Of a stretch of 64,000 nucleotides of DNA, positions 51,287 to 60,776 are shown in pieces; the stretch's first letter is position 1; every line of letters begins with the position of its first letter. A program made the position numbers and the translations under genes. Origin of the DNA: Sodalis sp. dw_96 (GTDB lineage: Bacteria > Pseudomonadota > Gammaproteobacteria > Enterobacterales > Enterobacteriaceae); NCBI RefSeq assembly GCF_018449575.1, contig NZ_JAAVUT010000024.1:1-64000 (forward strand), written 5' to 3'. The notes under the pieces are model-generated. The model made no database searches. It was not told where the DNA came from and worked only from the letters and a program-made list of their open reading frames with translations.

Positions 51287-51688
51287 TTACCGCGACCCCT
51301 CTCCCTGCTCCCACTCCGGGCTATAGCCGCCTAACGCCGGGTGATACATCTCGTCGCCGGAATGTTGAGTAAACTCGACATTAAGGCGGTCTGCGCGCAG
51401 ACCCAAAATCTCGATGCAATGCGCACAGAGCGCTTTTGCCACCTCCATTCGCAGCTCCGGCGTCCTGCCTTTTCGGATGTCCAGCATCATCACGGAAACC
51501 GGGGTCGGCTCGCCGCCGATATCCGGAACCCGCCAAACCCCGCCTTCGCCCAATTCACGAATGGCAACGCTGATTCGGCGGATATCCACCGACATCATTT
51601 GGGCATAGGTTTCGCTCATTTTCGCCGCGAGGCGTTTCTTGTCCGCCGCCGGGTAATGATCGTTTACGTCAAGTTGAAGATAAGGCAT
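51287..51688 (-). CDS. Tautomerase-superfamily protein
   Basis: 133 aa. Start MPYLQLDVNDHYPAADK gives the catalytic Pro2 after Met removal; the 4-oxalocrotonate tautomerase/cis-CaaD-like fold, here with two beta-alpha-beta units fused. ATG 51688 has GGGAGG upstream; a frame to 51745 would bury Pro2. Convergent with the GST. May belong to the same aromatic or electrophile catabolic function. Confidence 0.85.
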   Translation of the reverse strand: MPYLQLDVNDHYPAADKKRLAAKMSETYAQMMSVDIRRISVAIRELGEGGVWRVPDIGGEPTPVSVMMLDIRKGRTPELRMEVAKALCAHCIEILGLRADRLNVEFTQHSGDEMYHPALGGYSPEWEQGEGSR

Positions 51689-52581
51689 GTTTGACCTCCC
51701 GATGAAACCCTGGTGACCAGAAAGCAAAGCCGCTGCCAGGGGCATTGAGGAAACGATACATGCATATGCCAGTATTCGTCAATGACCAGGGGTGAAGCCT
51801 GTATTTTAAGGTCGGCAAAAAAGGGCTGATATCCCCTGGCAGTGAGGACATCGGATTATTGTTAATGATTAATCTGTGATCTTGACTACAAAAAGCTCTT
51901 ATCGGTCTTGTATGGTAGATGGACAAGTGTGATGATTTGCGCTGTCTCATTAATCATTAGCATCAATCATTAATTAATAATCATTAACATATGTATTTAT
52001 GTGATTTTTTGGAAATGTCATGAAAATCATGAATGTTGAAGGCTCGTTCGTCGTCTGTGTCTTTTTTTGCGCCTTTGCGGCAGTCCGAAGTCACGATGAC
52101 CCTGAGGGATATCCGCCGCGTCATGCTCACCGTTGGTTAAAGTCAGCGGTGGAGGCACGCTTTGGTGAAAGCGTGGAACCCTAAGATTTTTGTTTGGGTG
52201 GAATATTCATCCAAGGAGAAAATAGTTAAAATCCCCACTCGCTTATATCTATTTAAGCGGGTATGAAATGATTTTGCCGAAGTTATGGACGTTTTGCATT
52301 TTTTTCCTATAAGGATTATGGGAGATGACGCTATTTAAATAAAAATAGATGAGGTTTTTTTTATGGCAAAGTGAATTCAAGAAACCAACGATCACAACCA
52401 GTATTTAATTTGTATAGGTAAAAAGCGATGATTTTCGTTGAAGTTGCTGTGCTTTAAGCCTAAGCGGTTTTATGGTTTGGAAAGGGTTGGCCCAGATATT
52501 CAGGCACTGGCATGCTTGGTAAGGTAATTATATAAGCAATGCTATTTGAAAAATTTCTTTCACACGGAATTATTACTTAAA
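51689..52581. other. 893-bp intergenic region upstream of the porin
   Basis: No gene supported. Features: AATCATTA-type repeats at 51862-51988 (listed), a perfect hairpin CACGCTTT-GGTG-AAAGCGTG at 52156-52175 with no T-run, and AT-rich DNA from about 52200. It is a long leader for a porin and could hold a regulatory RNA, but none was identified. Confidence 0.5.
51862..51988. repeat. Cluster of AATCATTA motifs
   Basis: One inverted copy in the palindrome TTAATGATTAA (51862-51872) and three direct copies starting at 51952, 51965 and 51979 (13-14 bp apart). Spacing near 1.3 helical turns. Possibly operator sites for an unidentified regulator of the tautomerase or porin. Confidence 0.5.
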
Positions 52582-53712
52582 ATGAAAAAATCCATATTAG
52601 GGATTTCTATTGGCATAGTATTGGGTAGTGTTTCTTTTATCTCAAATGCAGAAATTACTTTGCTACAGCAAAATCCTCAACCTAATGATCCATTGAGCCG
52701 TCTTACCTTCCAGGTGGGCGGCAGCATCCGTCCGCAAATGAACGCGGTAACCGGCCAAAAATCCTTTAAAGATAATGGTTTTGACGGAGGATCTCGTTTT
52801 CGTTTTTCTTCTGATTACTATTTGTTCGATGATATCAGTTGGATTAACTATTACGAATTGGGTGTGAATTTCCCCGCTCTCTTGGATATGGATAACCATC
52901 ATGCTGACGGAGCCAATAATACCATCCGTCGTCAACTCTATACCGGTTTCAAAAGTAAGACTCTCGGCCAGCTCACCTTTGGCCAACAGCTTAGCGTGTA
53001 TTACGATGTGGTGGGCGGTAAAACAGACGTGTGGGATGACGATATGCTGGCCCAGGCGCCGGGTAACGGTATCAACGGTGACTATGACGGCTCTTACCGT
53101 TCACGCAAGCAATTAAAATACAAAGTTAAAGCAGGAAATGCCGATCTCTATGCCGCTTATTTGTTTGCAGATGATGACTACCTCACCCCGGATAATTTCC
53201 ACTACAGACGCAATGGCGGCGGTGCGTTAGGCATCAACTATCATTTAACCCCCACCCTGAGCTGGGGTTTGGCCTATGACTACACCAACGCAGATTTGAA
53301 AGAACCGACCGCAGGCAAGTCGAAAGAATATAATCAAAGCATTATGGGCACCGGCCTCAGTTGGACGCCCGGTAACTGGATGGTATCCGCCTCCGGTGGT
53401 TTCTATCAAAACTTCCTGACCACAAAAATAAAAGATACCAATGATTACTTCGCCGGTGACGCTTACGGTATTGAATATTTTGCCGGCTACACCTTCCCCA
53501 TCAACAGCTTTGCGATTAAAACCATTAAACCTTATTTCATGGGTGACCGTCTGGAATATCTCGACGATCGGAATTATGAAAAATTGGACAATGGTGTAGG
53601 TATCTCGTTCCAATTGAAATATGGCTTCCGTGTTGATTATGAACACGTCTTTACCACTGCCACCGGCGGGAACTATGGCACAAACATTATCCGCGCCTGG
53701 TACGATTTCTGA
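52582..53712 (+). CDS. Gram-negative outer-membrane porin
   Basis: 376 aa. Signal peptide MKKSILGISIGIVLGSVSFI...NA before EITLLQQNPQP. Barrel strands such as RFRFSSDYYLFDDI, RRQLYTGFKSKTLGQLTFGQ and a C-terminal phenylalanine (IIRAWYDF). General OmpC/OmpF-like or carbohydrate porin type. Start ATG 52582 follows GGA poorly spaced; a TTG at 52546 would put a charged leader in front of the signal. Separate from neighbours. Confidence 0.85.
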   Translation: MKKSILGISIGIVLGSVSFISNAEITLLQQNPQPNDPLSRLTFQVGGSIRPQMNAVTGQKSFKDNGFDGGSRFRFSSDYYLFDDISWINYYELGVNFPALLDMDNHHADGANNTIRRQLYTGFKSKTLGQLTFGQQLSVYYDVVGGKTDVWDDDMLAQAPGNGINGDYDGSYRSRKQLKYKVKAGNADLYAAYLFADDDYLTPDNFHYRRNGGGALGINYHLTPTLSWGLAYDYTNADLKEPTAGKSKEYNQSIMGTGLSWTPGNWMVSASGGFYQNFLTTKIKDTNDYFAGDAYGIEYFAGYTFPINSFAIKTIKPYFMGDRLEYLDDRNYEKLDNGVGISFQLKYGFRVDYEHVFTTATGGNYGTNIIRAWYDF

Positions 53713-53754
53713 TCCTAGAGGGATGAAATTGCTGATATTGCAATGAAATTAACC

Positions 53755-53819
53755 AAGATAACAAAATGGGCCGGTTCTGGTGTGAGCGTTACGCGGTGAA
53801 CCCGCCCTTTTGTTATCTT
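53755..53819. terminator. Long inverted repeat after the porin gene
   Basis: AAGATAACAAAATGGGC (53755-53771) pairs with GCCCTTTTGTTATCTT (53804-53819), 16 pairs with one bulged base and a 32-base loop. Probable porin transcription end or mRNA-stabilising structure. Confidence 0.6.
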
Positions 53820-53924
53820 GCCGATATCGGCCTTAGGGCTGGTCAGATTCCATAAGATATTTGTCATACTGTCAATGTACATAGTAGGATGACCATCCGT
53901 TTATCGAAATAAGCCATCCTGACC

Positions 53925-54611
53925 GTGACGCCAAAAGTATATGATTTCAACAATAATGAACCGATAAACCTACAAGTTTACCGTTTTTTACGCAATGAAA
54001 TAATATCGTGTTCTATTGCTCCCGGTAGTTTGTTATCGGTAAAAGAAATCTCAGTATACCTCGGCGTGTCACGTCAGTTGATCAGAGAGGCCTTTATCAA
54101 ACTGGCTGAGGCCGGCCTGATACAGGTTCTTCCGCAGCGCGGTACGTTTGTACGGCGTATTTCCGCCAAACGCGTCTCCGAAGTGCGTTTTATCCGGCAA
54201 GTCATCGAATGCGCCGTGGTGCGTCGCGTCTGTGAATGTATTTCTGAAGATCAATTGATGATGCTTGAGCATATTCTGCGCCGTCAGGCGCTGGCGGCGG
54301 ATAATGGCCGGGTCCGGGAGTTTTTTGACCTTGATGATGGTTATCATCAGGCACTGGCCGATATCGCCGAATGCCAACTCGCCTGGAAAACCATTGAATC
54401 CATCAAGGCCACCATGGATCGCGTGCGTTTTCTCAGCTTGAGCGCCATCTCGCCGCCCTACAGTCTCGTCGCGGAGCATTATCAAATTTTAAACGGCCTG
54501 ATAAAAAGAGATGCCGATGCCGCTGAGCAGGCGCTCCGCCGCCATCTCGAACACATGATTTTAACCATTGATCCTGTCGCTACACTCCACCCTGACTGGT
54601 TCGAAGGGTAG
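53925..54611 (+). CDS. GntR/FadR-family transcriptional regulator
   Basis: 228 aa. Winged HTH NLQVYRFLRNEIISCSIAPG, SRQLIREAFIKLAEAGLIQVLPQRGTFVRR; FCD domain after residue 80 with metal-site residues D/H in FFDLDDGYHQALADI and EHYQILNGLI, RRHLEHM. Start GTG 53925 is the best upstream codon but lacks a clear ribosome site. Effector is likely a carboxylate; may act on the porin upstream or YeiH downstream (inferred). Confidence 0.82.
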   Translation: MTPKVYDFNNNEPINLQVYRFLRNEIISCSIAPGSLLSVKEISVYLGVSRQLIREAFIKLAEAGLIQVLPQRGTFVRRISAKRVSEVRFIRQVIECAVVRRVCECISEDQLMMLEHILRRQALAADNGRVREFFDLDDGYHQALADIAECQLAWKTIESIKATMDRVRFLSLSAISPPYSLVAEHYQILNGLIKRDADAAEQALRRHLEHMILTIDPVATLHPDWFEG

Positions 54612-54756
54612 CAACTTTAAGTATTGACGTTATTTTCCACCATCGCCGGCGTCGCATTACCACTTATATTGGTAGGTTATAAGTATATAATGAATTTATC
54701 TTTTAAACGGTCCGCTGATAATCTGTCTTCCAGACGCTACTGGAACCGGAGTCTTC

Positions 54757-55836
54757 ATGTCCACTCATCTATTGCATTACTTACCCAAACGACGTCTCTT
54801 ATCTCGCGAGCCCCTGGCCTTGCTGCCGGGGCTGGCCCTGGCCGGTGCGCTGACGTCGGCGGCCATCTGGGCCGGTAATATTCCCTTAATCATGCATTTA
54901 GGCCTGGGGGCGCTGACGCTGGCCATTATTTTCGGCATTATCGCCGGCAATACGGTATATCCCTGGTTACAGCCGGCAAGTCATAGCGGCGTACTCTTCG
55001 CTAAGCAGCGATTGCTGCGTATGGGCATTATTCTGTATGGTTTTCGGTTAACCTTTCAACAAATCGCCGATGTGGGCGCCGCCGGCGTCGTCATCGATCT
55101 CTTAACCCTGAGCAGTACCTTTTTGTTGGCCTGCTGGCTGGGCAGAAAGGTGTTCGGCATGGATAGCCAGACCGCGATGCTTATCGGCGCTGGCAGCAGT
55201 ATTTGCGGCGCGGCGGCGGTGATGGCCACCGAACCGGTATTAAAGGCCGAGGCCGGTAAAGTCGCGGTTGCCGTGGCTACCGTGGTGCTGTTCGGTACGC
55301 TGGCCATTTTTGTCTATCCCTGGTTGTACCGCCTCAATCTGCACTACCACTGGCTGCCGTTCAGCGAACTCTCGTTCGGCGTCTATACCGGTTCCACCAT
55401 TCATGAAGTGGCGCAAGTGGTGGCAGCCGCCCATTCCATCAGCCCTGAGGCGGAAAATGCCGCCGTCATTACCAAAATGATTCGCGTGATGATGCTGGCG
55501 CCCTTTTTATTGCTGGTTTCCGGCTATCTCAGCCGGCGCCGCGGCAGTACCGATACCACCGATAAAACCGCCATCACTGTCCCGTGGTTCGCGGTGATAT
55601 TTATCTTCGTGGCGGCCTTCAACTCCTTTCATCTGCTGCCGGCCAGGGTGGTGGACCCACTCATTACCCTGGATACCGCCATGTTGGCCATGGCCATGGC
55701 GGCGTTGGGCCTGACAACCCATGTCGGGGCCATCCGCCGGGCGGGATTGAAACCCATCCTGCTCGCCGGGCTGCTGTTTATCTGGCTGATTATCGGCGGC
55801 GGGGCGATAAATCAGTTGGTGCGGCACCTGATTTAA
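54757..55836 (+). CDS. yeiH: YeiH/UPF0324 family putative sulfate exporter
   Basis: 359 aa (E. coli YeiH 349) with about ten transmembrane segments. Conserved blocks [41 protein letters not shown] and [13 protein letters not shown] match YeiH throughout. Proposed to export sulfate or a related anion; not demonstrated for this family member. ATG 54757 with GGAGTCTTC. The divergent LysR YeiE found in E. coli is not next to it here. Confidence 0.9.
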   Translation: MSTHLLHYLPKRRLLSREPLALLPGLALAGALTSAAIWAGNIPLIMHLGLGALTLAIIFGIIAGNTVYPWLQPASHSGVLFAKQRLLRMGIILYGFRLTFQQIADVGAAGVVIDLLTLSSTFLLACWLGRKVFGMDSQTAMLIGAGSSICGAAAVMATEPVLKAEAGKVAVAVATVVLFGTLAIFVYPWLYRLNLHYHWLPFSELSFGVYTGSTIHEVAQVVAAAHSISPEAENAAVITKMIRVMMLAPFLLLVSGYLSRRRGSTDTTDKTAITVPWFAVIFIFVAAFNSFHLLPARVVDPLITLDTAMLAMAMAALGLTTHVGAIRRAGLKPILLAGLLFIWLIIGGGAINQLVRHLI

Positions 55837-55883
55837 AGGCGCTTGACAGACAAGCCCAGCTGCCTTTCGGTGAAGGCGTGAGT

Positions 55884-56882
55884 TTACAGCTTCCAGTTCA
55901 GGCCGCCCAGCTTTGGCGTGAATTCAAACAGCTCGGCGGCGGCATCGGACTGCTGCTGCTGAAATATAATCCGTTCACCGGCCAGCCGGCCCATTTCATG
56001 GGGATTTTGGTCGATAGAGGCGATGCGTTTACCCGCCAGCAGCGGAATTTCATTCAGGTCAAAGCCCACAAAGCCAATATTGTCCCGGGACAGGGCCGCC
56101 CAGTCGTCCAGGGCCTTGATCACGCCGATGGTCATCAGGTTGTTGGTGACAAAAACCGAATCAAAGACGATGCCCTCTTCCAGCAGTTGGCGAATCGCCG
56201 TATAGCCGCCCTCGATGCGGTTATAGCCGTATTTGACCTTGGCGATATCCAGAAGGCCGGTTTTATTCACCGTGGCGGCAAACCCTTCCAGACGCTTTTC
56301 GCTGGTGGGGTTCGGCGAGCCGGCGATACAAACGGTTTTCCGATAGCCTGCAGAGGTGAGGTAATTGGCCGCCAACGCCCCGCCGGCGAAGTTATCCGTC
56401 AGCACCGTATCGTAGAGATTGTCCGGCAGGGAGCGGTCGACAATGACCACCGGGATGCCGGCTTCCGTCAGTCCCGACAGATCGGTGGCGTCCGAGGCCG
56501 GGGCAATCACCACGCCGCCGACCCGTTCGGCGATGGCGACATCCAGATAATGCCGCTCTTTTTGCGGATCGTCATCGGAACTGCCGACAAACACGCAGGT
56601 ATCGCGCGGCAGGCAAATCTGTTCAAGGCCGCGGGCTAAACGGGTAAAAAAAGAGTTTTCGAAATCAGGGACAATCAGTGCCCACAGGTGCGAAGTGGTT
56701 AGTCGCAGGCGCTGAGCCGTACGGTTTGGCCGAAAGCCCAATATGGCAACGGACGCCAGTACGCGTTTAGCCAGGTCCTCGCGCACTTTTTGACCGTTGG
56801 TCACCCGTGAAACCGTTGCCACGGAGACATGGGCGTGGCGGGCCACGTCGTAAATAGTTACAGCTCGATGATCAATAGTCAT
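55884..56882 (-). CDS. LacI-family repressor (catabolic operon)
   Basis: 332 aa. HTH VTIYDVARHAHVSVATVSRVTNG; hinge NRTAQRLRLTTSHL. Effector domain with DVAIAERVGGVVIAPAS and VGFDLNEIPLL. Last gene of the leftward operon from 61651. The two CG-centred palindromes at 61693-61710 and about 61761-61776 are its probable operators. Ligand unknown. Confidence 0.85.
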   Translation of the reverse strand: MTIDHRAVTIYDVARHAHVSVATVSRVTNGQKVREDLAKRVLASVAILGFRPNRTAQRLRLTTSHLWALIVPDFENSFFTRLARGLEQICLPRDTCVFVGSSDDDPQKERHYLDVAIAERVGGVVIAPASDATDLSGLTEAGIPVVIVDRSLPDNLYDTVLTDNFAGGALAANYLTSAGYRKTVCIAGSPNPTSEKRLEGFAATVNKTGLLDIAKVKYGYNRIEGGYTAIRQLLEEGIVFDSVFVTNNLMTIGVIKALDDWAALSRDNIGFVGFDLNEIPLLAGKRIASIDQNPHEMGRLAGERIIFQQQQSDAAAELFEFTPKLGGLNWKL

Positions 56883-56956
56883 TAGTGGTTTTATTCATCG
56901 CGTGCGGGGCCCGGCATAAAGAGCCGGGCCGGCCAGACAGCATTACATCGGCGTCG

Positions 56957-57718
56957 TTATATTTCGCGCGCGGCCCATTTCACCATGCGCTCCCACATCA
57001 ATCCGTAATTTTCCCATTCGTGCAGATTACCACACCAGTGATAGACCGGATCGGTGGTATACGCGACGGAGCGCCCTTTACCGGGTTCGGCGACGGCCAT
57101 AAACACATCGCCGCGCGTTTCCATTAACAATGTCGCCTCGGATTTCAAAAACACCCGATTATAACCGAGAATGATGCGCTCCTTATCAAAGGTGACACCC
57201 TTTAAAATAGGATGTTCAGGCACCAAAACATCCAGCTTGGCCCCGTCGGGCACTTCGATGCGGTCGTCGATGCCGCGTTCGCAGGTGACCGGCAATACCC
57301 CCTCCATCGGCGTACCGCCCCATAGGCCCTTGCCCTCGATACCGGAGAACGTGGTATATCCTCCGGCCATAATCAGTCCGCCGCCGTTCTCAACCCATTT
57401 GCGGAAATTACCGATGCGATCCGGCCCCATGGGGACGATGCGCTCGCGGTTGCCGGGCAGCAGCGCGAAGTTATTGTAACCGGTATCGCTGAGGATAATG
57501 ACGTCCCACTGTGAGAATTCTTCTTCCGTCATGGGAAATTCAGCGCGGATACGGTCGGCGGACATATGGGTCAGCGCGATGCCGGGCCGGGGCGAGAGCG
57601 CATCGCGCAGTACCTTGGCGGAATCGCGATAGTAATTGAGAATAAAAGTATCAATGCCTTTGGCGGATATTAACGTTTCCGTTTGGGTGTCGCCGCAATA
57701 TAAAACACGAATGGACAT
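56957..57718 (-). CDS. Glutamine amidotransferase-like (class I GATase fold) protein
   Basis: 253 aa. Begins SIRVLYCGDTQTETLISAKG; fold of the ThuA/GATase-like superfamily with WDVIILSDTGYN, ENGGGLIMAGGYTTFSG (position of the nucleophile elbow, but with Gly/Tyr, no Cys) and late DPVYHWCGNLHEWENYG. The missing elbow Cys suggests a non-amidotransferase role. Between substrate-binding protein and LacI in a catabolic operon. Confidence 0.7.
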   Translation of the reverse strand: MSIRVLYCGDTQTETLISAKGIDTFILNYYRDSAKVLRDALSPRPGIALTHMSADRIRAEFPMTEEEFSQWDVIILSDTGYNNFALLPGNRERIVPMGPDRIGNFRKWVENGGGLIMAGGYTTFSGIEGKGLWGGTPMEGVLPVTCERGIDDRIEVPDGAKLDVLVPEHPILKGVTFDKERIILGYNRVFLKSEATLLMETRGDVFMAVAEPGKGRSVAYTTDPVYHWCGNLHEWENYGLMWERMVKWAAREI

Positions 57719-57763
57719 TTTTCTCTCCTGTATAGGGAATTAGCGTTAAGCGTCGGGAAAATA

Positions 57764-58672
57764 TCAGCCACCGGGCTGATTGAAACGAAGGCCGTCATTG
57801 ACGGTGAATTTTGTAAGCCCGTTGGGCTGCATGCCCCACACGGTGAGGATCTTTTGATAGCTGCCGTCTTTTTGCATTTCGCTCAGCGCGGCCTGGACGG
57901 CATTGCGCATGACGCTGTCGGCACGACGAAACGGCATGGCGTTGTAGCCGGTGCCGTATTGCTCAAAAGACAGCACGTCCAGTCCGGCGGCATCCGGCGA
58001 GGTTTTAATCACGTAAGCGGCCACGCCGTACTGGTACATGGTGGCGTCCGCCCGGCGGGTGCGAACCTGAAGCAAGGCCTGATTGATATCCTGGAATACC
58101 TGAATATCGATTTTGGTGGAGCACTTTTTATTTTGCGCCTCCACCAGTCCCTGCATCACGCTGCCTTGCAGGAGGGCAACGTGTTTGCCGCACAGGTCGC
58201 CGATTTTCTTGATGCCCGAGGGATTGCCTTTGGCCACCACGATGGCGTTGCCGTCAGTGGAATAGTCAACGAAATCCACCTCTTTTTCACGGGCCGGCGT
58301 ATCCCCCATGGCGCTGAGGGCGGTATCGATCCTGCCGGCTTTTATCGCCGCCAAAATGCCGGGGAATTTCAGCGTTTGCCATTTGGCGTGCAGTCCCAAT
58401 TTGGCGGCGATGGCGTTGCCCAAGTCGATATCCAAACCCACCAGGGTCAGCCCATCCTCGCGATAGTAGGAGTAGGGGGGTGTGCCGGGATCGGTCCCGA
58501 TGGTAAAGGTCCCGCCGGCATGGGGCACTTTACCGGTAAGGTCGGGGGAGGCGTTGATGGTTAACGGTTCTCCTTTCGGACCGATGCTTAACTCTGTGGC
58601 ATAGGCGACGTGAGCGCACCAGAACGTCGCGACCACCAGTGTTGTCCGCCAGGTATTGACGAATAAGCTCAT
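57764..58672 (-). CDS. ABC transporter substrate-binding protein (polar amino acid type)
   Basis: 302 aa. Signal peptide to about residue 26 (HVAYA) then SBP_bac_3 domain: GTDPGTPPYSYYREDG, LVGLDIDLGNAIAAKLG, DTALSAMGDTPAREKEVDFVDYS. Binds a small amino acid-like ligand in the periplasm and feeds the permease and ATPase at 59955-61651. Two Cys (DLCGKH, KKCST) may form a disulfide. Confidence 0.88.
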   Translation of the reverse strand: MSLFVNTWRTTLVVATFWCAHVAYATELSIGPKGEPLTINASPDLTGKVPHAGGTFTIGTDPGTPPYSYYREDGLTLVGLDIDLGNAIAAKLGLHAKWQTLKFPGILAAIKAGRIDTALSAMGDTPAREKEVDFVDYSTDGNAIVVAKGNPSGIKKIGDLCGKHVALLQGSVMQGLVEAQNKKCSTKIDIQVFQDINQALLQVRTRRADATMYQYGVAAYVIKTSPDAAGLDVLSFEQYGTGYNAMPFRRADSVMRNAVQAALSEMQKDGSYQKILTVWGMQPNGLTKFTVNDGLRFNQPGG

Positions 58673-58747
58673 GGTTCAAACCTCTTATAAACCGCATGCC
58701 GCGGTGGATTAGCCGGCCATCCCCGGCCGGTCGTTGAGAAACCGATG

Positions 58748-59887
58748 TCAACCGACCTGACGGGCGGCGCAAGCCAGTGAAAAATGCTGCTTGATATAGG
58801 GGTCGCCGTCGCGTTCGATGAGGTCGGCCACCGCTACCCCGATGGCGGGCGACATTTTGTAGCCATGTCCTGAGAAGCCGGAGGCGATAACGATGCGTTC
58901 GGTGGCCGGGTGGTAATCGATTACTGGGCGATCGTCGCCGGTAAAGCCGTCCAGATAAACGCCGCTGCGCACCGGCTGGGAGTCAACTCCCTCCAATAGG
59001 GTGCCGGCAACGCGCCGCATAATGGCGGTGTCGGCGTAAGAGACGGTTCTGTCCACCGCCGACGGATCCACATCGCTTAAATAATTCACCGGCGGCATTA
59101 TTTTGACGGTCCAGCCATCCATGCAGGGAAAACCTGAGTAATCGATTTCTGAAGTGCGCCTGATACAGACCGGAAACTGCGACGGCTGGTAGGCCTGTTT
59201 ATCATCAATGCCGAACCAGGTTCCTACCAGGCGGCGGGCGATGAAATGGGGCGATGGGGCGTCAATCATGCGCGTTCCCCAGGCGCCGCTGGTGACCACC
59301 ACGCGGTCAAACCGCTGAGTGTTGCCGTCGCAGGTGATATCGACCCCATCGGCATGGGGATGAATACGGGTCACCTCGCAGCCCTGATGCAACGTCGCGC
59401 CGGCCGCCAATGCGGCCTTAACAGCGGCCCTCACTCCCAGCTCCGGCCGCAGCAGGCCGCCGTCGAGATCAAGCAGGGCAAATTCGCCGCCGCTGAGGCG
59501 ATGTTGGGGAAAACGAACGCGCAACGCCTGTTCGTCCAGCACTTCATGGCGCACGTTATGCTGGTGCGCGCCCTCCAGGGTGCCGGTCAGCCATTCCGCC
59601 CCCTTTTCACCGATATACAGGCAGCCGATAGGAAAATGGAATTGGCGTTCGGAAGTGGACTGAAGCTCGCGCCATAACGTCAGGGAGCGCTTCAGCAAGG
59701 GGATATATTCCGCGCCTTCTTTGTAGGCGAGGCGGAAAATCCGCGATTCGGCGCCGTGGGCGCTGGTATCATGGGGCACACCCATACGATCGAAACCGGT
59801 AACCTGATACCCGCGTTGGGCAAGCTGCCAGAGCGACATGCTGCCCATGGCGCCGACGCCGACAACCGCGACTGTTTGCGATGACAT
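58748..59887 (-). CDS. SolA-like FAD-dependent N-methyl/amino acid oxidase
   Basis: 379 aa (E. coli SolA 372). FAD motif VGVGAMGSMSLWQLAQRG near 7; HGAESRIFRLAYKEGAEY near 45 is the SolA/MSOX signature; the flavin-linking Cys motif is expected near the C-terminus, where CIRRTSEIDYSGFPCMDG and SGFSGHGYKMSPA are seen. Oxidises an N-methyl or secondary amino acid (e.g. N-methyltryptophan or sarcosine) to the amine plus H2O2. Start ATG 59887 has CAGGAGA. Middle gene of the operon. Confidence 0.85.
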   Translation of the reverse strand: MSSQTVAVVGVGAMGSMSLWQLAQRGYQVTGFDRMGVPHDTSAHGAESRIFRLAYKEGAEYIPLLKRSLTLWRELQSTSERQFHFPIGCLYIGEKGAEWLTGTLEGAHQHNVRHEVLDEQALRVRFPQHRLSGGEFALLDLDGGLLRPELGVRAAVKAALAAGATLHQGCEVTRIHPHADGVDITCDGNTQRFDRVVVTSGAWGTRMIDAPSPHFIARRLVGTWFGIDDKQAYQPSQFPVCIRRTSEIDYSGFPCMDGWTVKIMPPVNYLSDVDPSAVDRTVSYADTAIMRRVAGTLLEGVDSQPVRSGVYLDGFTGDDRPVIDYHPATERIVIASGFSGHGYKMSPAIGVAVADLIERDGDPYIKQHFSLACAARQVG

Positions 59888-59954
59888 AATTAATCTCCTG
59901 TGAGGGCAAGGTCTGTGTGACGTCTGTAATGACACGTCTGTGGGGACGAGCGCG

Positions 59955-60776
59955 CTATTTGATTTTTGACAAAAACGCGCGCGTTCGGGCCTGTGACGGC
60001 GTGTTGATCACCTGGGTGCTGGGGCCTTCTTCTACAATGCATCCGCGATCCATAAACACCACCCGATGGCTGACCTCGCGCGCGAACCCCATTTCATGCG
60101 TCACCACCACCATGGTCATTCCCTGCCGGGCAAGCAGGGTCATCACCGACAGCACCTCGTGTACCAATTCCGGATCCAGGGCGGAGGTCGGCTCATCAAA
60201 CAGCAATACCTTGGGTTTCATCGCCACCGCACGGGCAATGGCTACCCGCTGCTGCTGTCCCCCCGACATCTGGGTCGGTCGCCGGTTGGCATAGCTGTCC
60301 ATACCCACCGAGGCCAGTACCGCCATGGCATTTTCCCGGGCTTCATGACGTGGGATATGCAGTACATGGCGCAGCGCCAGGGCAACGTTTTCCAGCGCGC
60401 TCAGATGCGGGAAAAGATTGAATCGCTGGAAGACCATGCTCATTGCCGCACGTTGCCGGGCGAAATCTGGTGCCGGCAGCTCCCATAACACCCCATTGGT
60501 TTCCCGGCAGCCGAATCGTTCGCCGTCCAGCCAGACGCCGCCGCTGTCCGGCATCTCCAGGAAATTCAGGCAGCGTAAAAACGTACTTTTGCCCGACCCC
60601 GACGGGCCGATGATGCACACCACTTCGCCGCGCTCCACATCCAGTGAAACATCGGTAAGCACTTTGTTGGCGCTGAAGCTTTTACAGATATCCCGTGCGC
60701 TGAGCATGGGACGATGCCTGGACAGGGGCCGGAGGACCGGATTATCTTGTGGCAGGATGGCGGTCATCATATTCAT
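59955..60776 (-). CDS. ABC transporter ATP-binding protein (polar amino acid type)
   Basis: 273 aa. Walker [10 protein letters not shown] near 60, signature [14 protein letters not shown] near 168, Walker [15 protein letters not shown] near 188, His in [13 protein letters not shown]. GlnQ/HisP group. ATG 60776 overlaps the permease stop (ATGA), so it is translationally coupled. Confidence 0.92.
   Translation of the reverse strand: MNMMTAILPQDNPVLRPLSRHRPMLSARDICKSFSANKVLTDVSLDVERGEVVCIIGPSGSGKSTFLRCLNFLEMPDSGGVWLDGERFGCRETNGVLWELPAPDFARQRAAMSMVFQRFNLFPHLSALENVALALRHVLHIPRHEARENAMAVLASVGMDSYANRRPTQMSGGQQQRVAIARAVAMKPKVLLFDEPTSALDPELVHEVLSVMTLLARQGMTMVVVTHEMGFAREVSHRVVFMDRGCIVEEGPSTQVINTPSQARTRAFLSKIK

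Noticed and set aside
55584-56639. 351-codon plus-strand frame across yeiH end and the LacI gene
   Set aside because: It spans two convergent real genes in a shadow register.
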